64,000 nucleotides of DNA from Bacteroidota bacterium (GTDB lineage Bacteria; Bacteroidota; Bacteroidia; 2-12-FULL-35-15): positions 124,001 through 188,000 of the forward strand of contig JADJHE010000004.1 in NCBI GenBank assembly GCA_016707685.1, in the 5' to 3' direction. This document shows, piece after piece, positions 57,401 through 64,000 of this stretch. Position numbers and translations under genes: made by a program. The notes under the pieces were generated by a model. That model searched no databases. It had not been told where the DNA came from and saw nothing but the letters and a program-made list of their open reading frames with translations. Every line of letters begins with the position of its first letter. Positions within the stretch are counted from its first letter, which is position 1.

Positions 57401-57781
57401 ATGTCAATGAATGAAGAAAAAGTCAATACAAACCTCGGCTTAAAAATAAAAAAAGTAAGAGAACTAAAGGGGTATTCACAAGAATATATTTCAACTCAAA
57501 TGGGAATTACTCAGAATAGCTATAGCAAAATAGAAAGAGGAGAAACCAACCTAAGTGTAAACAAATTGATAGAGATTTGTCGGATTTTAAATATTGATAT
57601 AAGCACGTTAATGAATTTTGACGAAAAAATGGTTTTTAATAATTGTACACAATCTGGTAATTTTGGGGAAAATAACACCTTTGTATATAACACAATCGAT
57701 AAAATACAGGAATTGTATGAAAAAATAATTAAGAGCAAAGATCAAGAGATTGAAAGATTAACTTCCCTTTTTACTAAGTAA
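57401..57781 (+). CDS. XRE-family transcriptional regulator
   Basis: The 126-residue protein has an N-terminal XRE helix-turn-helix: GLKIKKVRELKGYSQEYIST then MGITQNSYSKIERGETNLSV, about residues 12-67. A C-terminal coiled stretch (about 97-124) may allow dimer formation. It is transcribed divergently from the lipoprotein run across 117 bp, so it may control that run. It ends 6 bp before the convergent trpS. Confidence 0.85.
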   Translation: MSMNEEKVNTNLGLKIKKVRELKGYSQEYISTQMGITQNSYSKIERGETNLSVNKLIEICRILNIDISTLMNFDEKMVFNNCTQSGNFGENNTFVYNTIDKIQELYEKIIKSKDQEIERLTSLFTK

Positions 57782-57787
57782 AAAAAA

Positions 57788-58771
57788 TTAGGCATTATCA
57801 ACCTTAAATCCTAATTTTTCTCTTACTCTTCGTAAAGTTGCTGTTGCTATTTTACGTGCTTTATCCGCACCAATTTGCAGTTTCGCTTCAAGCTCAGTGC
57901 GATTATTCATATAGTAGTTGTAGGACTCACGTTGTGTTTTAAATTTCTCTAAAATCAATTCGTATAAAGTTGTTTTAGCACGCCCATAGCCGTAACCACC
58001 TTTTAAATAGTTCTCGCGCATTACAGCTACTTCAGCTGGTCCAGCGAGTAATTTATACAAAGCAAATACATTACAAGTATCAGGATTTTTAGGATCTTCC
58101 AAAGGTGTAGCATCAGTAACAATGCTCATCACAACTTTTTTCAACTCCTTTTCAGGCAAGAATATATTAATGAAATTATTGTACGATTTACTCATCTTTT
58201 GTCCATCAATCCCTGGAACAATCATCACTTGTTCGTCCACTTTTACTTCAGGAATAACAAATGTTTCACCAAAACGATTGTTAAATTTTTCGGCAATATC
58301 GCGTGTCATTTCCAAATGCTGAACTTGGTCTTTTCCAACAGGAACAAAATTAGCATCGTATAGAATAATATCTGCAGCCATTAATACTGGATAGGTGAAC
58401 AAACCCGCATTTACATCAGCCAATCGTTCCGATTTATCTTTAAACGAATGTGCATTAGCTAGCATAGGAAAAGGGGTTAAACAGTTCAAATACCATGTTA
58501 ATTCACACACTTCGGGCACATCACTTTGGCGATAAAAAATATTTTTATCAGTATCAAAACCAAATGCCAACCAAGTTGCAGCAACGGAATCTGTACTTTC
58601 TTTCAGCATTTCAATATCCTTAACCGAAGTAAGGGTATGTAAATTTGCAATAAAAAAAAGCGAATCATTTCCTGCCTGTTTCGACAATTCGATTGCAGGC
58701 ATAATTGCCCCTAAAATGTTACCTAAATGTGGAATATTTGTACTTTGTATTCCTGTTAAAATTCTTGCCAT
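57788..58771 (-). CDS. trpS: Tryptophan--tRNA ligase
   Basis: The start chosen is ATG at 58771 (MARILTGIQSTNIPHLGNIL), because it is the normal N terminus; an upstream start adds 23 unrelated residues. The class I HIGH-like motif is PHLGN and KMSKS is in GQKMSKSYNN. The length of 327 residues is normal. It charges tRNA-Trp. It is divergent from plsC. Confidence 0.95.
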   Translation of the reverse strand: MARILTGIQSTNIPHLGNILGAIMPAIELSKQAGNDSLFFIANLHTLTSVKDIEMLKESTDSVAATWLAFGFDTDKNIFYRQSDVPEVCELTWYLNCLTPFPMLANAHSFKDKSERLADVNAGLFTYPVLMAADIILYDANFVPVGKDQVQHLEMTRDIAEKFNNRFGETFVIPEVKVDEQVMIVPGIDGQKMSKSYNNFINIFLPEKELKKVVMSIVTDATPLEDPKNPDTCNVFALYKLLAGPAEVAVMRENYLKGGYGYGRAKTTLYELILEKFKTQRESYNYYMNNRTELEAKLQIGADKARKIATATLRRVREKLGFKVDNA

Positions 58772-58827
58772 TAATGCTATTTTTATTAAACGATAGCAAA
58801 GATACTGTTTATTTAAAACGATGAGAA

Positions 58828-58858
58828 TATTGTAGCGCATTAAAAAAATGTACCTTTG
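58828..58858 (+). promoter_or_regulatory. Candidate promoter of plsC
   Basis: ATTG at 58829-58832, an 18-nt spacer and TACCTTTG at 58851-58858 fit the Bacteroidota -33/-7 pattern. The start point would be about 58864, leaving only a few bases before the ATG at 58868. Confidence 0.5.
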
Positions 58859-58867
58859 CCATTCACA

Positions 58868-59620
58868 ATGAACTTTATACTAATCATACCTCGAGCACTT
58901 TGGAAAACACTGTTTCTCCTAAACTTCATTTTAGGTTTGGTTATACTTTACCCTTTGTTTTATATATTTCTCTCAAGGAAGGATTGGTTTCCTTATGCAT
59001 TTAAATTAAAACGCTTTTGGGCTTATTGGATTTATACTGTTCCCGGGCTATTTGCTAAAACAACATGGAAAATTCCAACAGCAAAGCTCCCTCAACCATG
59101 TGTATATGCAGCAAACCATGTTTCTTACCTCGATATAATTGCTAGCTATATTGTTGTTCCAAATTACTTTGTTTTTATGGGCAAACAGGAATTGGATAAG
59201 GCCCCACTTTTTCGAATATTTTTTAAAAAAATGAATATTTTGGTCGACCGAAAAAGCAATGTTGGCTCACACAAAGCATTTTTACGCGCTGGAAGAGATA
59301 TTGAAGAAGGTAGCAGTGTATTTTTATTCCCAGAAGGAACTATTTCTAGTAATGGTGATTTAAGGGGATTCAAAAATGGGGCTTTTAAACTTGCTATTGA
59401 TAAACAAGTGCCTGTTGTCCCTGTTACCTTTCTTAACAATTGGAAACTATTGCAAAATGGAGGTTTTTTCAAAACCTTTGGCAAACCTGGGATAAGTAGA
59501 ATTGTTGTTCATGAACCAATACAAACTACTGGCATGACTGAAAATGATTTATTATCTTTGAAAGCGAAAGTTCATGAGGTAATTTCAAGTGAATTAAAAA
59601 ATTACAATAAAAACAATTAG
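58868..59620 (+). CDS. plsC: 1-acyl-sn-glycerol-3-phosphate acyltransferase
   Basis: Starting at ATG 58868, the protein of 250 residues has an N-terminal membrane helix and the PlsC motifs NHVSYLD (HxxxxD), FPEGTIS and VPVVPVTF. It adds the second acyl chain in phospholipid synthesis at the inner membrane. A TTG upstream (58856) could also start it. The gatC gene follows after 3 bp. Confidence 0.92.
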   Translation: MNFILIIPRALWKTLFLLNFILGLVILYPLFYIFLSRKDWFPYAFKLKRFWAYWIYTVPGLFAKTTWKIPTAKLPQPCVYAANHVSYLDIIASYIVVPNYFVFMGKQELDKAPLFRIFFKKMNILVDRKSNVGSHKAFLRAGRDIEEGSSVFLFPEGTISSNGDLRGFKNGAFKLAIDKQVPVVPVTFLNNWKLLQNGGFFKTFGKPGISRIVVHEPIQTTGMTENDLLSLKAKVHEVISSELKNYNKNN

Positions 59621-59623
59621 TTG

Positions 59624-59914
59624 ATGAAAATAGATACAGAAACAGTTGATAAGATAGCGCATTTAGCGCGTTTAGAATTCGAAAATGAATCGAAAGCGCA
59701 AATCATAAATGATATGAATAATATGTTATCATTTATAGAGAAACTAAATGAACTTGACACTACCAACGTAGAACCATTAATCTATATGAGTAATGAAGTG
59801 AATGTATTGCGTGAAGACGATGTACGTCACGATATTTCACAACAAGAAGCCTTAAAAAACGCTCCTAAAAAGGATTCCGACTATTTTAAAGTACCGAAAG
59901 TAATCGAAAAATAG
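59624..59914 (+). CDS. gatC: Aspartyl/glutamyl-tRNA amidotransferase subunit C
   Basis: This 96-residue protein has the GatC pattern: VDKIAHLARLEFENESKAQ, then MLSFIEKLNELDTTNVEPL, LREDDVRHD and DSDYFKVPKVIEK at the end. It is the small stabilising subunit of GatCAB, which makes Gln-tRNA or Asn-tRNA from misacylated tRNAs. gatA and gatB are not nearby. The start is ATG at 59624; it is cotranscribed with plsC. Confidence 0.93.
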   Translation: MKIDTETVDKIAHLARLEFENESKAQIINDMNNMLSFIEKLNELDTTNVEPLIYMSNEVNVLREDDVRHDISQQEALKNAPKKDSDYFKVPKVIEK

Positions 59915-59916
59915 GA

Positions 59917-60282
59917 TTATCTTCTTGGTTTGTGGTGGTGGTTATGGGCTCTATCACCGTGCAATTTTTCCATAATTTTTTGCTTTAATTCTGCGTCTTT
60001 TTTGGCTTTTTTACGAGCCAAAATTGTAGTGAACCAAGCAATTCCAACTACAATTGCAAAACCTATCGAAATATAGATGATTTCTTTAATAAGCTGCTCC
60101 TGAGCCATTTTCTCCTGCTCTTCCTTAATTGCAGCTGCATTTCTCTTGATATGTTCCAAAGAAGGGCCCGCATCTTGAGCAATTACGTCTATAATAGAGA
60201 AGAAAGAAACTACCAAAAACATTACCTTTTTACCAATAAAACTTATTAAAGCCTCTTTGGCATTAACTATTAACGTTTTCAT
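59917..60282 (-). CDS. Hypothetical membrane protein with His-rich tail
   Basis: The 121-residue protein has an N-terminal hydrophobic segment (about 19-36, signal peptide or helix), a helical charged middle (LEHIKRNAAAIKEEQEKMAQ), a membrane helix (about 68-90) and a basic cytoplasmic tail ending HNHHHKPRR. The family is unknown to me. It is convergent with gatC and divergent from rimP. Confidence 0.55.
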   Translation of the reverse strand: MKTLIVNAKEALISFIGKKVMFLVVSFFSIIDVIAQDAGPSLEHIKRNAAAIKEEQEKMAQEQLIKEIIYISIGFAIVVGIAWFTTILARKKAKKDAELKQKIMEKLHGDRAHNHHHKPRR

Positions 60283-60386
60283 AATGTGTAAATTTTGATT
60301 CGAATATAAAAGCCGAAAATACGATTTTATACTTTGAAATATATCTTTTAGACGATAAAACTACAACAATAGTTGCCTAAAATAAA

Positions 60387-60418
60387 TTTGGTAGATAAAA
60401 AAGATAGGTGTATATTTG
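60387..60418 (+). promoter_or_regulatory. Candidate promoter of rimP-nusA-infB
   Basis: TTTG at 60387-60390, a 20-nt spacer and TATATTTG at 60411-60418 fit the Bacteroidota -33/-7 consensus closely. The start point would be about 60424, giving a leader of about 60 nt that contains a hairpin. Confidence 0.65.
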
Positions 60419-60446
60419 CACTCAGAATTAGCGAAAAAAGATAAAA

Positions 60447-60471
60447 AGAGGGGACAGCAGTCCCCTCTTTT
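60447..60471 (+). terminator. Terminator-like hairpin in the rimP leader
   Basis: A perfect 9-bp stem, AGAGGGGAC / GTCCCCTCT, with a 4-base loop AGCA is followed by TTT. It lies between the predicted promoter and the GTG start of rimP, so it may act as an attenuator. Confidence 0.7.
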
Positions 60472-60486
60472 ATTTAACAAATACTA

Positions 60487-60951
60487 GTGATTACAAAGGA
60501 AAACATATTAAAACACGTATCGGCAAAACTAGCTGAAGGCACCAATTTTATTGTAGATGTTACAGTAAAACCAGGAAACAAGATTTTTATCTTGTTAGAC
60601 AATATAAACAGCCTCCCTATTAGTGATTGCGTGGAAATGAGTAAATACGTTGAATCCAATTTGGATAGAGAAGTAGAAGACTACGAATTAAATGTGTCTT
60701 CGCCAGGTTTGGATCAATCGTTTAAAGTGCTGATGCAATACATTAAAAATATTGGGAAGCAAGTAAATGTTGTAACGAAAGAAAACAAGAAACTATCGGG
60801 TAAATTAATTTCAGCTACAGAAGACGGTATTGTTTTAGAAGTTAAAAGCACCGAACGTGTAGAGGGTAAAAAAGGAAAACAATTATTAATAAATAACATC
60901 AATTTAACATTTAATCAAATCAAAGAAACTAAAGTTGTAATATCATTTTAA
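60487..60951 (+). CDS. rimP: Ribosome maturation factor RimP
   Basis: The 154-residue protein starts at GTG 60487. RimP landmarks are the middle ISDCVEMSKYVESNLDREVE and DYELNVSSPGLDQSF, and the C-terminal SH3-like domain VTKENKKLSGKLISATEDGI. It helps assemble the 30S subunit. nusA follows after 11 bp and then infB, the usual rimP-nusA-infB order. Confidence 0.93.
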   Translation: MITKENILKHVSAKLAEGTNFIVDVTVKPGNKIFILLDNINSLPISDCVEMSKYVESNLDREVEDYELNVSSPGLDQSFKVLMQYIKNIGKQVNVVTKENKKLSGKLISATEDGIVLEVKSTERVEGKKGKQLLINNINLTFNQIKETKVVISF

Positions 60952-60962
60952 TACTAAAAACA

Positions 60963-62213
60963 ATGGAAAGCATCAATTTAATTGAATCGTTCTCTGAATT
61001 CAAAGAGATTAAAAACATCGACAGACCAACATTAATGAGCATCATCGAAGACGTATTTCGTAGTATGTTGATTAAAAAATATGGTTCAGAAGACAATTTC
61101 GATATTATCGTAAATCCAGATCGTGGAGACATAGAAATTTGGCACAACAGAGAAGTAGTAGATGATGAGTTTGCTGAAGATAGCTTTGATTTTGATGAAG
61201 CAAAACATATTGGTTTAAGTCAAGCATTAAAAATTGATGCTGATTTAGAAATTGGTGAAGAAATTACTACACCAGTAAAATTAGATGACTTTGGAAGACG
61301 TGCTGTATTAGCTGTTCGTCAGAACTTAGTTTCTAAAATTTTAGAATTAGAAAAAGATGGTATCTACAAAAAATACAAAGAGCGTGTAGGAGAAATTATT
61401 ACAGGTGAAGTATACCAAATCTGGAAAAAAGAATTACTTATTTTGGATGAAGATGGAAATGAGTTATTGTTGCCAAAAACAGAACAAATTCCTTCTGACT
61501 TTTACAAAAAAGGAGATTCAATTCGTGCAGTTGTTCAACGTGTAGAGATGAAAAATAACTCACCAGTTATTATTCTTTCCCGTACTTCTCCATTGTTCTT
61601 AGAGCGCTTATTCGAATTGGAAGTTCCAGAAGTATTTGATGGCTTAATTACTATCAAGAAAATTGTTCGTGAACCAGGTGAAAGAGCAAAAGTTGCTGTT
61701 GAATCATATGATGACAGAATTGACCCAGTTGGTGCTTGTGTTGGTATGAAAGGATCACGTATTCATGGTATTGTTCGTGAATTACGCAATGAAAACATCG
61801 ATGTAATTAACTTTACAAGCAATGCACAATTATTTATTACACGTGCATTAAGTCCTGCAAAAATCACATCTGTAAAAGTAGATGACGATACAAAACGTGC
61901 TGAAGTATTCTTAAAACCAGATCAAGTATCATTGGCAATTGGTAAAGGTGGTCATAACATTAAATTAGCTGGGAAATTAACTGGTTACGAAATTGATGTA
62001 TACCGCGATACGGATGTGGATGTGGAAGATGTGGATTTAGAAGAATTTGCAGATGAAATCGAAAGCTGGATTTTGGATGAATTAAAAGCAGTTGGATGTG
62101 ATACAGCAAAATCGGTTTTAGAATTATCAATTGATGAATTAGTTAAACGTACCGATTTAGAAGAAGAAACAATTAAAGAGGTTCGTAATATATTACAAGC
62201 AGAGTTTGAATAA
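60963..62213 (+). CDS. nusA: Transcription termination/antitermination factor NusA
   Basis: The 416-residue protein has an N-terminal RNA-polymerase-binding domain, an S1 domain (about 135-200, GEIITGEVYQIWKKELLI), and two KH domains with SYDDRIDPVGACVGMKGSRI and SLAIGKGGHNIKLAGKLTGY. The C terminus is short, with one helical region (VKRTDLEEETIKEVRNIL), the usual form outside Proteobacteria. It adjusts pausing, termination and antitermination. Intact. Confidence 0.95.
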   Translation: MESINLIESFSEFKEIKNIDRPTLMSIIEDVFRSMLIKKYGSEDNFDIIVNPDRGDIEIWHNREVVDDEFAEDSFDFDEAKHIGLSQALKIDADLEIGEEITTPVKLDDFGRRAVLAVRQNLVSKILELEKDGIYKKYKERVGEIITGEVYQIWKKELLILDEDGNELLLPKTEQIPSDFYKKGDSIRAVVQRVEMKNNSPVIILSRTSPLFLERLFELEVPEVFDGLITIKKIVREPGERAKVAVESYDDRIDPVGACVGMKGSRIHGIVRELRNENIDVINFTSNAQLFITRALSPAKITSVKVDDDTKRAEVFLKPDQVSLAIGKGGHNIKLAGKLTGYEIDVYRDTDVDVEDVDLEEFADEIESWILDELKAVGCDTAKSVLELSIDELVKRTDLEEETIKEVRNILQAEFE

Positions 62214-62290
62214 TCAAATTCAATGCTTAACAAAATAGCAGCTACAAAGTAATTTTGTAACTGCTATAAACAAACGATTTATACCATAAT

Positions 62291-64000
62291 ATGTCAGAAA
62301 ACAAAGTACAACGTTTAAGTAAAGTTGCTAAGGAATTCAATGTGAGTGTTGGCACCATATTGGATTTTTTAAAAAGCAAAAACATTGCTATTGAAAATAG
62401 CCCTATGGCTAAAGTTTCAGAGGATGTTTATGTGGTTTTATTAAAAGAATACCAGTCCGAAAAAGCGGCAAGAGAAGAAGCTGAAAAAGTTTCGACAATT
62501 ACACGCACAAAGAAGGAACCTATTTCTCTTGATGAAGATGTGCGTAAAGCAGAAACTCCTAAAAAAGAGGAAGAAGAAATCATCATCAAAAACATACAAG
62601 CTGTTGAAACTCCTGTAGAAAAAACAGAAGCGAAAACAGAAGAAAAGCCCGCAAAAGCGACAAAAAAAACCACGAAAAAAGAAGAAGAACCTGTTGCTGA
62701 TTTTATTGAAACGAAAGTTGAAAGCGATGTAAAGCTAAAGGTTGTTTCAAAAATTGATTTAGATGCTTTAAATTCTAAAACAAAACCAAGTAAAAAGTCG
62801 AAAGAAGAAAAAGAAGAAGAGAAAAAAAGTAAAACAACAACAAAAGGGAAGGCAAAAGCAAAAGAAGTAGTTGTTGAAGAAGTTCCTGAAAAAGTAGAAG
62901 AAAAAATTAGTGCTCCTGAAGTAGTTGCCGAAGAAAAAGCAGCAGAAACAACTACTCCTAAAGAAGATTTTTACGAAACAAAAGTAGAAAAGCTTGAAGG
63001 ACCAAAAATTATGGGTAAAATTGATTTACCTGTAAGAGATGATAAAAAGAAACCAGTTGCTTCTTCTAACGCAAATGCATTTGACGATAAGAAGAAGAAA
63101 CGTAAACGTATCAAGAAAACATTTGGTGCTACAACAATTGGCGATACTGTAAATCCAAGCACACCTGGAACAGACCAAAGAGACAGACCTAGAACAGAAA
63201 GAAATGTTCAGAAGCCTGGTAATAAATTTCAACGTCCACAAAAAGTTGAATTAACTCCTGATCAAATTCAAGCTCAGATTAAAGAAACACTTGCTCGCTT
63301 AAGCGGTAGTGGAAAATCAAAAGCTTCAAAACACAGAAGAACAAAACGTGATGCTGTAAGTGAAAGAATTCAGGAAGAAGCGGATTTACAAGAAGCAGAA
63401 AAAAAGATCATCAAAGTAACAGAATTTGTGTCGGCTAATCAGTTAGCTCAAATGATGAACATTTCTGTAAATGAAATCATCTCTACATGTATGAGTTTGG
63501 GAATGTTTGTTTCCATCAATCAACGTTTAGATGCTGAAACAATTGCTATTGTTGCTGAAGAGTTTGGTTACAAATTAGAATTTGTAAGTGTTGAAGTTCA
63601 AGAAGCAATTAAAGAAGAAGAAGATAAACCAGAAGATTTAGTATCACGTTCGCCAATCGTAACCGTAATGGGTCACGTAGATCATGGTAAAACATCTTTA
63701 TTGGATTATATCCGTAAAGCGAATGTAATTGCTGGTGAGGCTGGTGGTATCACACAACATATTGGAGCTTACAACGTAAAATTAGAAAACGGAAAAACAA
63801 TTACTTTCCTTGATACACCGGGACATGAGGCCTTTACGGCAATGCGTGCTCGTGGTGCTCAAGTAACGGATATTGCAATCATTGTGGTTGCTGCCGATGA
63901 TAGTGTAATGCCTCAAACAATTGAGGCAATCAACCATGCACAAGCTGCTGGTGTTCCTATCGTAATTGCAATCAATAAAATTGATAAGCCAGGTGCTAAT
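62291..64000 (+). CDS. infB: Translation initiation factor IF-2, N-terminal part (cut by window end)
   Basis: From ATG 62291 the frame is open for 570 codons to the last base. The first domain (to about residue 55) starts [20 protein letters not shown] long, low-complexity Lys/Glu/Thr-rich region follows (about 60-380), typical of IF-2 in Bacteroidota, then [16 protein letters not shown] and the GTPase domain with GHVDHGKT (G1), DTPGHEAF (G3) and NKID (G4). It delivers initiator tRNA to the 30S subunit. The stop is outside the window. Confidence 0.97.
   Translation, partial: MSENKVQRLSKVAKEFNVSVGTILDFLKSKNIAIENSPMAKVSEDVYVVLLKEYQSEKAAREEAEKVSTITRTKKEPISLDEDVRKAETPKKEEEEIIIKNIQAVETPVEKTEAKTEEKPAKATKKTTKKEEEPVADFIETKVESDVKLKVVSKIDLDALNSKTKPSKKSKEEKEEEKKSKTTTKGKAKAKEVVVEEVPEKVEEKISAPEVVAEEKAAETTTPKEDFYETKVEKLEGPKIMGKIDLPVRDDKKKPVASSNANAFDDKKKKRKRIKKTFGATTIGDTVNPSTPGTDQRDRPRTERNVQKPGNKFQRPQKVELTPDQIQAQIKETLARLSGSGKSKASKHRRTKRDAVSERIQEEADLQEAEKKIIKVTEFVSANQLAQMMNISVNEIISTCMSLGMFVSINQRLDAETIAIVAEEFGYKLEFVSVEVQEAIKEEEDKPEDLVSRSPIVTVMGHVDHGKTSLLDYIRKANVIAGEAGGITQHIGAYNVKLENGKTITFLDTPGHEAFTAMRARGAQVTDIAIIVVAADDSVMPQTIEAINHAQAAGVPIVIAINKIDKPGAN

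Overview
The window is an AT-rich piece of a Bacteroidota chromosome. The evidence is type IX secretion (T9SS) proteins of the PorV and PorU (C25 peptidase) families, an HU-CCDC81/SPOR protein, TonB/ExbB/ExbD genes, many lipoproteins, Kdo genes (kdsB end, KpsF/GutQ-type isomerase), displaced Rhs tips, and promoters of the Bacteroidota type (TTTG about 19 nt from TAnnTTTG). It looks like a free-living Flavobacteriales-like or related lineage; genus cannot be told from sequence alone. No rRNA, tRNA or CRISPR array was found.

Layout. 1-6.7 kb: kdsB tail, HU/SPOR protein, RND-family exporter, rfbA-like nucleotidyltransferase, NAD-dependent epimerase and polyprenyl synthase, all forward. 6.7-11.1 kb: reverse 2-oxoglutarate dehydrogenase genes odhA and odhB, separated by a small four-helix-bundle gene bounded by 9-bp inverted repeats. 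11.2-17.2 kb: thioredoxin-like ferredoxin, TatD, asparaginase, OmpA lipoprotein, a long MORN-like repeat protein and a mini ion-channel-like protein. 17.2-26.7 kb: a T9SS-related reverse operon (PorV-like, giant PorU-like C25 peptidase, DUF6973-like protein), a polymerase-like membrane protein and an acyltransferase. 26.7-35.3 kb: pssA-purS, DinB, TonB/ExbD/ExbB/TonB, MscS, anmK and acyl-CoA dehydrogenase. 35.4-41.8 kb: an accessory island of three orphan Rhs C-terminal toxin cassettes, each followed by a lipoprotein gene (candidate immunity), with a 116-bp inverted repeat at the two ends and a tyrosine recombinase next to one end. 41.9-49.4 kb: recQ, kdsD-like isomerase, a repeat patch, glycosyltransferase 2 with DUF2304, SDR, hflX and a SirB-like/cytochrome c protein. 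49.5-54.8 kb: two amidohydrolase-like exported proteins flanking a GxxExxY gene embedded in repeats. 54.8-57.8 kb: small lipoproteins plus a divergent XRE regulator. 57.8-64 kb: trpS, plsC, gatC, a membrane protein, and the rimP-nusA-infB operon, cut by the window end.

Two themes stand out. First, many genes between 13.7 and 26.7 kb (plus odhB, two Rhs cassettes and one amidohydrolase) are split by single-base gains or losses, mostly in A/T runs of 4-8; the reading frame is restored by one base each time. This looks like uncorrected sequencing error more than decay, so I annotate the restored full-length genes and name the lesions. Second, two small accessory genes (four-helix-bundle and GxxExxY) are each bounded by short inverted repeats, and the GxxExxY gene is preceded by tandem copies of its own leader and first codons; together with the Rhs cassette array these are the most unusual structures here.
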